Below, piece by piece: positions 1 through 8,313 of a DNA stretch of 15,055 nt; the stretch's first letter is position 1, and each line of letters starts with the position of its first letter. Made by a program: the position numbers and the translations under genes. The notes below the pieces were generated by a model. The model was not told where the DNA came from and did not search any database. It saw only the letters and a list, made by a program, of their open reading frames with translations. Source of the DNA: an uncultured Planctomycetia bacterium (GTDB lineage: Bacteria > Planctomycetota > UBA1135 > GCA-002686595); assembly GCA_938003765.1 (NCBI GenBank), contig CALKYE010000282.1, forward strand, positions 1 through 15,055. Reading direction: 5' to 3'.

Positions 1-428
1 TGCGCCGCCGCCGAGACGTGCACGCGCTTGCCGATCTGCGCGCACGAGCCGATCAGCGCATGGCTGTCGACCATCGATCCCTCGTCGACGAACGCGCCGA
101 CGTTGACGTACGCGGGCGGCATGACGATCACGCCCTTGCCAAGGTGCGCGCCGGCGCGGATCGCGGTGCCGCCGGGGACGACGCGGACGCCGTCGGGTAC
201 GTCCCACTGCTGCGCGCCCAGACCCGACTTGTCGACGAACGAGAACTGTCCGTGCGCCGGATCCCCCACCACGGTGCGCACGAGCCCGGCCTCGCGGAAG
301 CACTGGAGGATCTCCTCCTTCACCCAGGCGTTGACGCGCCACGCGCCGTCGGCTCCGCGCTCGGCGACGCGAACGTCGCCGGCTTCGAGAGCACGCAGCA
401 GCGCCTGTCCTCGCAATCGCTCGCTCAT
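1..428 (-). CDS. dapD: 2,3,4,5-tetrahydropyridine-2,6-dicarboxylate N-succinyltransferase, 3' end outside window
   Basis: The first 142 residues are visible; the rest lies beyond the left edge (family length is about 275). DapD transfers succinyl from succinyl-CoA to tetrahydrodipicolinate in the cytoplasm, a step to meso-diaminopimelate and lysine. Residues 1-80 are the helical N-terminal domain. From about 82 the left-handed beta-helix hexapeptide repeats begin, with family-typical segments VVPGGTAIRAGA, VIVMPPAYVNVGAFVDEG (101-117), SMVDSHALIGSCAQIGKRVH (118-137). In the last segment SH replaces the usual TW of E. coli DapD (from memory). The start ATG (428-426) overlaps the dapE stop as ATGA, which implies translational coupling and makes this start secure. 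Identity is near certain; activity of the whole protein cannot be judged from a fragment. Confidence 0.95.
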   Translation of the reverse strand, partial: MSERLRGQALLRALEAGDVRVAERGADGAWRVNAWVKEEILQCFREAGLVRTVVGDPAHGQFSFVDKSGLGAQQWDVPDGVRVVPGGTAIRAGAHLGKGVIVMPPAYVNVGAFVDEGSMVDSHALIGSCAQIGKRVHVSAAA

Positions 429-1447
429 CGCGCGGCCTCCGGCATCGCCAGCAGTTCCATCGCCGTCGTCGTGTAGTCGTGCACCGCTTGCTCGAAGGAG
501 CGCTTGGAGACGCACTCGTGATCGGTGTGCGCGTCGAGGATCCTCCCGGGACCGTAGAGCAGCGGCTTGCCCCAGCGCTTCAAGTGCGGCGCGTCGGTGC
601 CGAAGGCCACCGCGAGCGCCTCGTGGCCGCGCGGAACGTGGAACTCGGTCGGTCCGTAGCTCTTGTAGGGCTTGGCGAGTTCGACGTGCGCGCTCAAGCA
701 CGCGCGCAGCTTCGCTTCGGTCGTCTCGGGGTCCTCCACGGCGCGCAGGAGCAGGCTCGCGCTCGCCCGGTCCGCCACGACGTTCGCCGCGACGCCGCCG
801 CGGATCTCGCCGACGTTGAGCGTGCCCGGTCCGAGCAGCGCGTGACGGCCCCAGTCCTGCGCGAGCAGCTTCTCCAGCACGTGCACGAGTTCGTGGATCG
901 CGCTCGGCCCCACGTTCTGCGAGCTGTGCCCCGCGACGCCGTGCGCGTGCAGGTCGCACTTGTAGACGCCCTTGTGCGCGCCGGCGAAGCGGTTGTCCGT
1001 GGGCTCGCCGACGATCGTGAAGCGCGGCCGCCACGGTTCGGCGAGGCGTTCGTTCGCGAGCGCTGCGCCGGCGGAGTCGGTCTCCTCGCCGCAGGTGAAC
1101 AGGAAGCCGATGCGCGACTCGCCGCTCGCCAGCACGCGCTTGGCAGCCTCGATCATCGCGAGCGCAGGCCCCTTGGCGTCGCACGAACCGCGCCCGCGCA
1201 CCTCGTCGCGCGTCTCGCTCGGTCCGAACCAGGGCGGCACGGTGTCGAGGTGCGTGCAGAACACGACGCTCGGCGCGTCGTCGGTGCGCGCGAGAACGTT
1301 GAAGCGACCGGGCGCGAGTTCCTGACGCTCGACGCCGAAACCGAGCGAACCCAACTCGCGCGCGAGCGCCTCGGCGTAGTCGTGCTCGGCGCCGGTGACC
1401 GAGGGGATCGCGATCCAGTCCTGCAGCTTGTCGAAGACGTTGGTCAT
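425..1447 (-). CDS. dapE: M20-family metallopeptidase, probable succinyl-diaminopimelate desuccinylase
   Basis: This 340-residue protein has the full M20 di-zinc set: H66 and D68 in THLDTVPP, the bridging D90 in GRGSCDAKGP, the base/ligand pair E121-E122 in TCGEETD, ligand E148 in VGEPTD, dimer-domain H174 in VAGHSSQN, and the late ligand H307 in DAHTDHE. The lid domain is about 155-265. DapE removes succinyl from N-succinyl-LL-diaminopimelate. The M20 family also includes ArgE and LysK, which sequence alone does not exclude; the 4-bp overlap with dapD is the main reason for choosing DapE. The open frame runs upstream without a stop, but MTNVFDKL is where homology begins. Its ATG is 11 bp after the stop of the upstream PLP-enzyme gene, consistent with one operon. 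No strong ribosome binding site is visible. Confidence 0.85.
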   Translation of the reverse strand: MTNVFDKLQDWIAIPSVTGAEHDYAEALARELGSLGFGVERQELAPGRFNVLARTDDAPSVVFCTHLDTVPPWFGPSETRDEVRGRGSCDAKGPALAMIEAAKRVLASGESRIGFLFTCGEETDSAGAALANERLAEPWRPRFTIVGEPTDNRFAGAHKGVYKCDLHAHGVAGHSSQNVGPSAIHELVHVLEKLLAQDWGRHALLGPGTLNVGEIRGGVAANVVADRASASLLLRAVEDPETTEAKLRACLSAHVELAKPYKSYGPTEFHVPRGHEALAVAFGTDAPHLKRWGKPLLYGPGRILDAHTDHECVSKRSFEQAVHDYTTTAMELLAMPEAAR

Positions 1448-1458
1448 GAGTTGGCGCG

Positions 1459-2697
1459 TCAAGCGAGTCCGAGTTCGGCGCGGAGGACCGCTCCGAGGCG
1501 CTCGTACTGTTCGCGGCGGTTGTAGAGCTGCGCGGAGAGCCGGATCAACCGGCGCGGCGACGCGGGCCAGGGGAACACCGGGATCTCGATCCTGTGGCGC
1601 TCGAACAACGCGACGTGCAGCGGATCGAGTTCCAGCGCTTCGCTCGCGGATCCGACCCGATCGGGCAACGGCGCGGCCGCGAGGCAGCCGATCATCGACT
1701 CGGGCGCGGGGAGCGGAACACGCAGCGCCTCGCACAGCCGCTCGCGCGCCCACAGCGCGAGTTCGCGGTTGCGGCGGCGCACCTCGTCCCAACCGCCGGG
1801 CACGAGCGAGCCGACGTGCTCGATCGCGTCGGGGATCACGAGCCACGGCGAGGGATCGTGCGTGCCGGGCCAATCGGCCTCGAGGCGGAAGAACGAACGA
1901 TCGGTGCGGCGCGAGTTCGCGCCGTGACTGATCGAGAGCGGTCGGATGCGAGCTTGGAGGTCTCGGCGCACGTGCAACAGCGCCGAACCCTTGGGCGTGC
2001 ACATCCACTTGTGGCAGTTGCCGGTGTAGTAGGCCGCTCCGAGCGCCTCGAGTTCGAGCGCGACGTGTCCGGGCCCGTGCGCGCCGTCGACCAGCGTCTC
2101 GACGCCGCGCTCGCGCGCCTCGCGGACGAGCCGTTCGATCGGCAGCACGAGGCCCGTGGGGCTGGTGATGTGGTCGACGACCAGCAAACGGGTCCGCGGG
2201 GTGATCGCCGCGAGCACGCGCTCGAGCACCACTTCGGGGCCGGCGATCGGGAACGGCAACGCGACGGCGACCACGCGCGCGCCGCTGTGGTGCGCCACGA
2301 AGTCGACCGCGTTGCGCGTCGCGTTGTACTCCTGATCGGTGACGACGATCTCGTCGCCGGGCTCGAAGCGCAGCGAGCGCAGCACCGTGTTGACGCCGGC
2401 GGTCGCGTTCGGAACGAAGGCCAGGTCTTCGTTGCGCGCGCCGACGAACTGCGCGAGCACCTCGCGCGCGTGGTCGAGGTAGTCCTCGAGCTCGCGGTGC
2501 AGGACCAGCACGGGTTCGCGCTCGATGCGGCGCTGCCAGCGCGTCTGCGCCTCGAGCACGGCGCGCGGACACGCGCCGAACGAGCCGTGGTTCAGGTAGT
2601 CGATCTCCGGATCCAGCTCCCAGCGCCCGGCCAGCTCGGATCCGCCGCTCGCGCGCGACTCGCGCGTCTTCACTTGCTCCACGGGACTCGCCTCCAT
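1459..2697 (-). CDS. Class V aminotransferase-fold PLP enzyme, isopenicillin-N-epimerase-like
   Basis: The 412-residue protein has fold type I PLP features. The N-terminal YLNHGSFGACP (34-44) is typical of the CefD/isopenicillin-N-epimerase-like group. D204 and H207 in VDGAHGPGH contact the cofactor ring. K230 in GNCHKWMCTPKG is the expected Schiff-base lysine. The C-terminal domain ends in a substrate-binding region with RLIRLSAQLYN (383-393). Many enzymes of this group are not epimerases: EgtE-like C-S lyases and cysteine desulfurases are relatives, so no symbol is given. It lies 26 bp after the diiron gene and 11 bp before dapE. The start is uncertain: ATG at 2697 has no clear Shine-Dalgarno site, while an in-frame GTG five codons later has GGAGG 8 bp upstream; either leaves the fold intact. 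A desulfurase or lyase role would fit the TusA-like neighbour, but this is inference. Confidence 0.85.
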   Translation of the reverse strand: MEASPVEQVKTRESRASGGSELAGRWELDPEIDYLNHGSFGACPRAVLEAQTRWQRRIEREPVLVLHRELEDYLDHAREVLAQFVGARNEDLAFVPNATAGVNTVLRSLRFEPGDEIVVTDQEYNATRNAVDFVAHHSGARVVAVALPFPIAGPEVVLERVLAAITPRTRLLVVDHITSPTGLVLPIERLVREARERGVETLVDGAHGPGHVALELEALGAAYYTGNCHKWMCTPKGSALLHVRRDLQARIRPLSISHGANSRRTDRSFFRLEADWPGTHDPSPWLVIPDAIEHVGSLVPGGWDEVRRRNRELALWARERLCEALRVPLPAPESMIGCLAAAPLPDRVGSASEALELDPLHVALFERHRIEIPVFPWPASPRRLIRLSAQLYNRREQYERLGAVLRAELGLA

Positions 2698-2723
2698 GTC
2701 GTGGCGCAGAGCGTAGCGAGCGC

Positions 2724-3935
2724 TCACATGAAGTTGCGCGTGTGCAGCGCGCTGAGCGCCTCGGCGCGCTCCGGCTCGAAGCCGAGCAGGCGCAGTCGAT
2801 TGCGCCGTCCGGCGTGCATCTGGCGCAGCAGCTCGACCACCGCCTGATGGCCGGCGGCGATCGCCTGGGGCTCGAAGCCGCGCGCGGCGAGCACGATCAA
2901 GGCGTCGAACACCTCGGCGTTCAGACCGGCCGTTCCGCGCAGCGCGTCGTGGCGCCGTTCGATCGCGGCCGCCATGCGCGGCGCGAGCGAGCGATCCTCC
3001 CGCGCTTGCCGCGCGAGGTGCGCGACGCCGAAGGCCACGTGGCGCGCCTCGTCCTGCGCGGTGAGCTTCATGATCGCGCGCGAGCACTCGTCGGGCGCGT
3101 GCTCGTGAAGGAACCACAACAGGTTCACGAACGAGCCCTCGCCCAGCACCGAGAGCAGCAGCGACGCGAGCGCGAAGTCGGGCTCGTCGACCAGGGTCTT
3201 GAGCGACGCCTGACCGCCGGCGGTCGAGAGGCCGAGCTGGCTGCGGCGCAGCGTCGCGCGGCGCGTGAAGACCTCGATGTGGCGCGCTTCGTCGGCCGCC
3301 TGGATGGCGAGCAGTTGCTGCACCTCGCGGAAGTGCGGGTGCACGCTCGCCGCGAAGCGCGCGGGCACGATCAACGCGGCCGTCTCGTTCTCGATCAGGT
3401 ACGTGAGCACCGTGACGAGCGCGTCCTCGAGCTCGTCCGAGTGTTCCTGCGGCGCGCCCCAGGGAATCGCCGTCGCCGGATCCCACTGCGCGCTGAGCGC
3501 CTGCGCGTAAAGCGCGCCGAGGTCGTCGGCCCACAGCTCGGCCTTGCTCGCGAGCGCGAAGTCGAAGGCCGGCGCGCCCGCTTCGACCGCGGCGCCGCGC
3601 GCGGCGAGGCCCCAGCGCTGCGAGGGCTGCTCGACGACGTGCTCCGGCCCGGCGCCGGCGCCAGCTCGCTCGACGCCGCGCCAGCGCGCGCCGTGCGCGG
3701 CGCCGGGAGTGATGCAGGCGACGAAGTCGGCGTCCGCCGGCGCGAGCTCGATCGAGTGGCCCTCCGCGCGCGCCCAGGCAGCGGCGTGGATCCCGAGCTC
3801 GGCCGCGTCGCCGCGCAGTTCGAGCTGCGCGCCGGGCTCGAGTCGTGCGAGCGCGCGCTTCACGAGCACGTGGGCCCCGCTGTCGAAGCCGAGCCCGCCC
3901 AGGTCGAGGCTGGCGCGCGCGCGAGTCGCACTCAT
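2724..3935 (-). CDS. TusA-like domain fused to ferritin-like diiron domain, function unknown
   Basis: The protein has 403 residues in two parts. Residues 10-78 read like a TusA/SirA sulfur-carrier fold: LDLGGLG, helix VLVKRALARLEPGAQLEL, then AAWARAEGHSIEL. The Cys-Pro pair that carries sulfur in TusA is replaced by Phe17-Asp18. A low-complexity Ala/Gly linker (79-125) follows. Residues 165-320 hold a four-helix ferritin-like domain with two E-plus-ExxH half sites: E182/E184 (IENETA) with E216-H219 (DEARH), and E266 (GEGSF) with E296-H299 (DEARH). That is a complete carboxylate-bridged diiron set, as in AurF-type oxygenases and R2-like proteins. WDPATAIPW (151-159) precedes it. ATG 3935 follows GAGGGAG directly and lies 5 bp after the upstream stop, so translation is probably coupled. 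The substrate is unknown; oxygenase or oxidase chemistry is inferred from the ligands. Confidence 0.8.
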   Translation of the reverse strand: MSATRARASLDLGGLGFDSGAHVLVKRALARLEPGAQLELRGDAAELGIHAAAWARAEGHSIELAPADADFVACITPGAAHGARWRGVERAGAGAGPEHVVEQPSQRWGLAARGAAVEAGAPAFDFALASKAELWADDLGALYAQALSAQWDPATAIPWGAPQEHSDELEDALVTVLTYLIENETAALIVPARFAASVHPHFREVQQLLAIQAADEARHIEVFTRRATLRRSQLGLSTAGGQASLKTLVDEPDFALASLLLSVLGEGSFVNLLWFLHEHAPDECSRAIMKLTAQDEARHVAFGVAHLARQAREDRSLAPRMAAAIERRHDALRGTAGLNAEVFDALIVLAARGFEPQAIAAGHQAVVELLRQMHAGRRNRLRLLGFEPERAEALSALHTRNFM

Positions 3936-3940
3936 CTCCC

Positions 3941-4789
3941 TCAGGCCACCTTCATGCGCTCGAGGAAGCTGTCGAGGTAGCGGAAGCGGTCGCAGGCGCT
4001 CTCGAGCTGCGCGTAGCCGCTGGTGCGGCCCTCGCACCAACGCTTGAGGCCCTCCATGTCCATCAGGGGGCGGACGCTCGCATCGTCGTAGCTCATCGAG
4101 AACAGGAGCTTGCAGAAGCGCTCGATCAAGGCCTGCGGAGCGCCGTCGAGCACCGTGAAGTTGCAGTGGTCGTACTTGTCCGTCTGCGCGAGCACGCGCG
4201 TCGTCCCGCGCGCCAGCAGCCCCTCGTTCGAGAACACGAGGTGATTGCCGTCGATCATGCACGCGGCGTCGACTTCGCCCTGCATCAGCGCGCGAGCGGC
4301 GTCGCGCTCGCCGCCGACGTGGTCGCCGTGCTTGCCGACCAACACGTCGAAGCGTCGCACGTTGAAGTCGCGTTCGGGCGCAAGGCCCGCGCGCGCGAGG
4401 TGCTCGAGCGGGATCAAGGTCGCCTGGGGCGAGTCACCGGCTCCGCAACCGAGCGTGCGACCGCGCAGGTCGGCGACGCTGCGGATCGGAGAGTCGGCGC
4501 GCACCACGATCAGCGACGTGAGGTCGCGATCGGTGTCGCGCATGGCGACGGCGCGCGCGCTTCGCCGCAGTCGCGCAGCGGTGCGCTGCGCCTGCACCCA
4601 CGCGAGCGGCGAGTTCCACGCGACGTGGAACGCTCCGGCGAAGTGCTGCTCGACCTGGCGCTCGTAGTTCGAGTAGAGCACGTAGTCGAAGTCGAGCCCT
4701 TGGCTCGCGAACCAGCGCTGGAAGCCGTCCCAGATCGGCACGACCTTGGCGTCGTAGGCCACGGCGCCGAGCACGAGGGTCGAAGTCAT
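3941..4789 (-). CDS. PhnD/SsuA/transferrin-fold substrate-binding-like protein without signal peptide
   Basis: The 282-residue protein has a type 2 periplasmic binding protein fold. Recognisable parts are the opening LVLGAVAYDAKVVPIWDGF, the hinge-region VADLRGRTLGCG (105-115), the anion-loop-like GDSPQATLIPLEHL (118-131), and GKHGDHVGGERDAARALMQG (152-171) followed by EVDAACMIDG, which matches the PhnD family pattern 'HxxAxxAlxxGxvDaa'. There is no signal peptide or lipobox: the N terminus MTSTLVLGAV is already the first strand of the fold. No permease or ATPase gene is in the window. It is therefore probably cytoplasmic. Binding-protein folds acting as enzymes are known (MqnA, MqnD, THI5), so a catalytic or sensing role is as plausible as transport. 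It sits 10 bp after the flavoprotein gene and 5 bp before the diiron gene. Confidence 0.78.
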   Translation of the reverse strand: MTSTLVLGAVAYDAKVVPIWDGFQRWFASQGLDFDYVLYSNYERQVEQHFAGAFHVAWNSPLAWVQAQRTAARLRRSARAVAMRDTDRDLTSLIVVRADSPIRSVADLRGRTLGCGAGDSPQATLIPLEHLARAGLAPERDFNVRRFDVLVGKHGDHVGGERDAARALMQGEVDAACMIDGNHLVFSNEGLLARGTTRVLAQTDKYDHCNFTVLDGAPQALIERFCKLLFSMSYDDASVRPLMDMEGLKRWCEGRTSGYAQLESACDRFRYLDSFLERMKVA

Positions 4790-4799
4790 GGTGGGCGCC

Positions 4800-5921
4800 T
4801 CAGAACAGCGGCAGCCCGCAGGCGGCCTTGCCGATGAAGTCGTAGAGCTGGTCGCTGGTCGGCGCCATCACGAGCGACGCGCGCGTGTCGCGGAAGCGCC
4901 GTTCGACGCCGACGTCCTTGCGGAAAGCCTGCCCTCCGCAGACGCGCATCGCGGTGTCGAGCACCTCGCGCGCCGACTCGGCCGTCGCGGCCTTGACCTC
5001 GAGCACGCGCAGCATCGCGTCGACGCGCCCGTTCTCGAGCGCGGCGATCGTGTCGAGCCACAGCGTGCGCGCCATGTCGGTCTGGATGCGCATGCGCGCC
5101 ACGTAGGCGCGAATCGTGGGCAGATCGGTGAGCGGACTGCCGCCCAGGTGCGCGTACTTCGCGCCGCCCGCGTGCTCGGCCGTCTTCTCCACGGCGGCCT
5201 CCATCATCCCGACCGAGCCCGCGGAGATCAGCACGCTGAACAGAGGCAGGACCGTCTGCATCATGATGCCGAAGCCCTCGCCGTCGGCCCCGAGGCGCCG
5301 ACCGAGCGGAACGCGCGCGCCCGCGGCCTTGACCGGCGCGGAGTCGTTGCCCCGCAGTCCGATGCCGTCGAAGCCGCCGTCGATCGACAGGCCCGCCGCG
5401 CTGCGGTCGACCAGCCACAGCGAACTCGCGCCCTCGGCGCCGCTGGTGCGGCTCGACCACACGTACGCGTCCGCGTGGCTCGCGGAAGTGACCCAGCTCT
5501 TCGAAGCGTCGAGCACCGCGCTCGAGCCTTCGACGCGCGCCGTGCCGAGCGGCGCCCAGAAGTGCGAGCGCGAGCCCGACTCGCTGAACGCCAGCGTCGA
5601 GAGGTGCTTTCCGGCGGCGATCGCGCGACGCGTCTCGAGCGGACCGTGCTTCTCGATCACGGCGGCGCCGCTGTAGTGCATGGTCATGACCATCGCGCTC
5701 GAGCCGCACTCGCGCGCCAGCTTCTCGATGACCTCGGCGGCCTGGCGCAGCCCCAGTCCGCGGCCGCCGACCTCGGCGGAGGAGATCAACCCGAACAGGC
5801 CGTGCTCGCGCGCGGCGTCGATCGTGGGCTGCGGGAATTCGGCTTTGGCGTCGACGCGGACGGCGTACTCGCGCGCGATCGCCGCCACGGCGTCGGCCGC
5901 GGCGAGGTGGTCGTAGCTCAT
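4800..5921 (-). CDS. Acyl-CoA dehydrogenase-family flavoprotein lacking the canonical base Glu
   Basis: The 373-residue protein has the complete acyl-CoA dehydrogenase fold: N-terminal helical domain 1-105, beta domain about 106-210 with the flavin-contacting AFSESGSRSHF (111-121) and KSWVTSASHADAYV (141-154), and C-terminal helical domain with CGGQAFRKDVGVERRFRDTR (328-347). Where typical dehydrogenases have the YEG(T) base glutamate, this one reads MAPTSDQLYDFIGKAACG (352-369), with no Glu. Class D flavin monooxygenases such as DszC and some oxidases of this superfamily also lack it, so oxidation of a non-CoA substrate, or an acyl-ACP substrate with another base, is possible. It is the first gene of the minus-strand block and is followed after 10 bp by the PhnD-like gene. 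ATG at 5921 is used because the fold begins within its first 15 residues. Confidence 0.85.
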   Translation of the reverse strand: MSYDHLAAADAVAAIAREYAVRVDAKAEFPQPTIDAAREHGLFGLISSAEVGGRGLGLRQAAEVIEKLARECGSSAMVMTMHYSGAAVIEKHGPLETRRAIAAGKHLSTLAFSESGSRSHFWAPLGTARVEGSSAVLDASKSWVTSASHADAYVWSSRTSGAEGASSLWLVDRSAAGLSIDGGFDGIGLRGNDSAPVKAAGARVPLGRRLGADGEGFGIMMQTVLPLFSVLISAGSVGMMEAAVEKTAEHAGGAKYAHLGGSPLTDLPTIRAYVARMRIQTDMARTLWLDTIAALENGRVDAMLRVLEVKAATAESAREVLDTAMRVCGGQAFRKDVGVERRFRDTRASLVMAPTSDQLYDFIGKAACGLPLF

Positions 5922-5988
5922 CGTGTTGGAACTCGGGTCGGGCGCCCCGCACCGCCCGCGTCCCGCGAGCTACTCGTGGCGCGAAGAA

Positions 5989-6007
5989 GGCCCGAACACG
6001 TCGGGCC
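5989..6007 (-). terminator. Hairpin with 7-bp stem, candidate intrinsic terminator
   Basis: GGCCCGA (5989-5995) and TCGGGCC (6001-6007) pair perfectly around a 5-base loop. Read on the minus strand, the hairpin is followed by CTTCTTCG, a weak T-rich tail. It lies 124 bp beyond the biotin-carrier stop and 68 bp before the flavoprotein start, so it could end the carboxylase transcript. If the promoter proposed at 6077-6105 is real, the hairpin would lie in the leader of the next operon and could act as an attenuator instead. Nothing else is seen in the 5922-6130 gap. Confidence 0.4.
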
Positions 6008-6076
6008 GGACAGGGGTTCAAAGTCGCAGCAACATGTGGATCGCGCGCGCAGACGAACCAGCGCAGCGCCGGTGAA

Positions 6077-6105
6077 ACGATAGGCGCACGCCCGCATCCC
6101 GTCCA
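6077..6105 (-). promoter_or_regulatory. Weak candidate promoter for the flavoprotein-dapD operon
   Basis: On the minus strand TGGACG (6105-6100) and TATCGT (6082-6077) are separated by 17 bases. Each matches the sigma-70 consensus at 4 of 6 positions. It would give a leader of about 150 bases before the ATG at 5921. This is only a pattern match in GC-rich DNA. Confidence 0.22.
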
Positions 6106-6130
6106 GCCGCAGGAGCGAGCGCCGGGAGCG

Positions 6131-6633
6131 TCACTGCGCGACGAGTGTCGCCAGCTTCGCGCCGCTGCTGACCGCTTCGCCCTCGCGCACGTGCAGCGCC
6201 TTCACGACGCCGGCGCCGGGCGCGCCGATCTCGTTCTGCATCTTCATCGCCTCGAGCACGAGGAGCGGCTGGCCCTTCTCGACGGCCTCGCCTTCCTTGA
6301 CGAGCAGCTTGACCACCACGCCGGGCATGATGCTCTTCACCACGCCGCCGCCCTTGGTCGCCTCGCGTTCGGCCGCGTGCGCGGCGCGTTCGCGTTCGTC
6401 CTCGATCTCGACGGCGTAGAGCCGGCCAGCGATCGAGCACGTCACGCTGTGCTCGTCGCCCTCGATCGACACGCCCCAGGAGCGCCCGGCGGCGAGGATC
6501 GCGACCTGCCCGAGGTTGTCGACCTCTTCGTACGACAGCTCGAGCTTGCGCCCGTCGACCTGGACTTCGAGCTGACCCAGACGTTCGACGAGGTCGACCT
6601 CGCGCGCGCGGCCGTTGACGGTGACGAAGTACT

Positions 6634-6637
<4 letters not shown>
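6131..6637 (-). CDS. Biotin carboxyl carrier protein of an acyl-CoA carboxylase
   Basis: The 168-residue protein ends in a biotinyl domain (about 98-168). EAMKMQNEI puts the biotinylated lysine at K132, and MPGVVVKLLVKEGEAVEKGQ (104-123) is the preceding barrel half. The N-terminal 90 residues (MKYFVTVNGR ... VEIEDERERA) resemble the BT-type beta segment between biotin carboxylase and carrier in the fused alpha subunits of propionyl-CoA carboxylases. The carrier appears to be the detached C-terminal half of such a fused subunit. It swings carboxybiotin from the carboxylase to a carboxyltransferase in the cytoplasm. Its ATG overlaps the carboxylase stop as ATGA, so the two are co-translated. 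The acceptor substrate (acetyl-, propionyl- or methylcrotonyl-CoA) cannot be told here. Confidence 0.92.
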
Positions 6638-8196
<1,559 letters not shown>

Positions 8197-8242
8197 GGCG
8201 GGAGCAGCGCGCGGAGGATCCGGTCGGCCAGAAGGGCCGCGG

Positions 8243-8270
8243 ATTGTAGGCGTGCGCCCCGCGGCCGCAA
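8243..8270 (-). promoter_or_regulatory. Candidate sigma-70-like promoter of the carboxylase operon
   Basis: On the minus strand TTGCGG (8270-8265) and TACAAT (8248-8243) are separated by 16 bases. The -10 element matches the consensus at 5 of 6 positions and the -35 at 4 of 6. It is in the short gap between the CBS gene stop and the carboxylase start, giving a leader of about 40 bases. It is the best promoter-like pair in the window and suggests that the carboxylase pair is transcribed independently of the CBS gene. Confidence 0.5.
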
Positions 8271-8313
8271 CGGAGCCGGATCCGACGCGCTGGCTCGCCG
8301 CGCCGACCTCGGC

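Noticed and set aside
1448..2572. N-terminal extension of dapE through its open frame
   Set aside because: The extension is Arg/Ala-rich shadow sequence of the PLP-enzyme gene. Homology starts at MTNVFDKL.
1459..2697. Naming the class V PLP enzyme cefD and proposing a beta-lactam cluster
   Set aside because: No other penicillin or cephalosporin genes are present, and this annotation is widely misapplied to related enzymes.
479..3980. Several plus-strand frames of 150-417 codons opposite the minus-strand operon
   Set aside because: They are mirror images of the recognised genes (repetitive Arg/Ala/Val text) without a recognisable motif.
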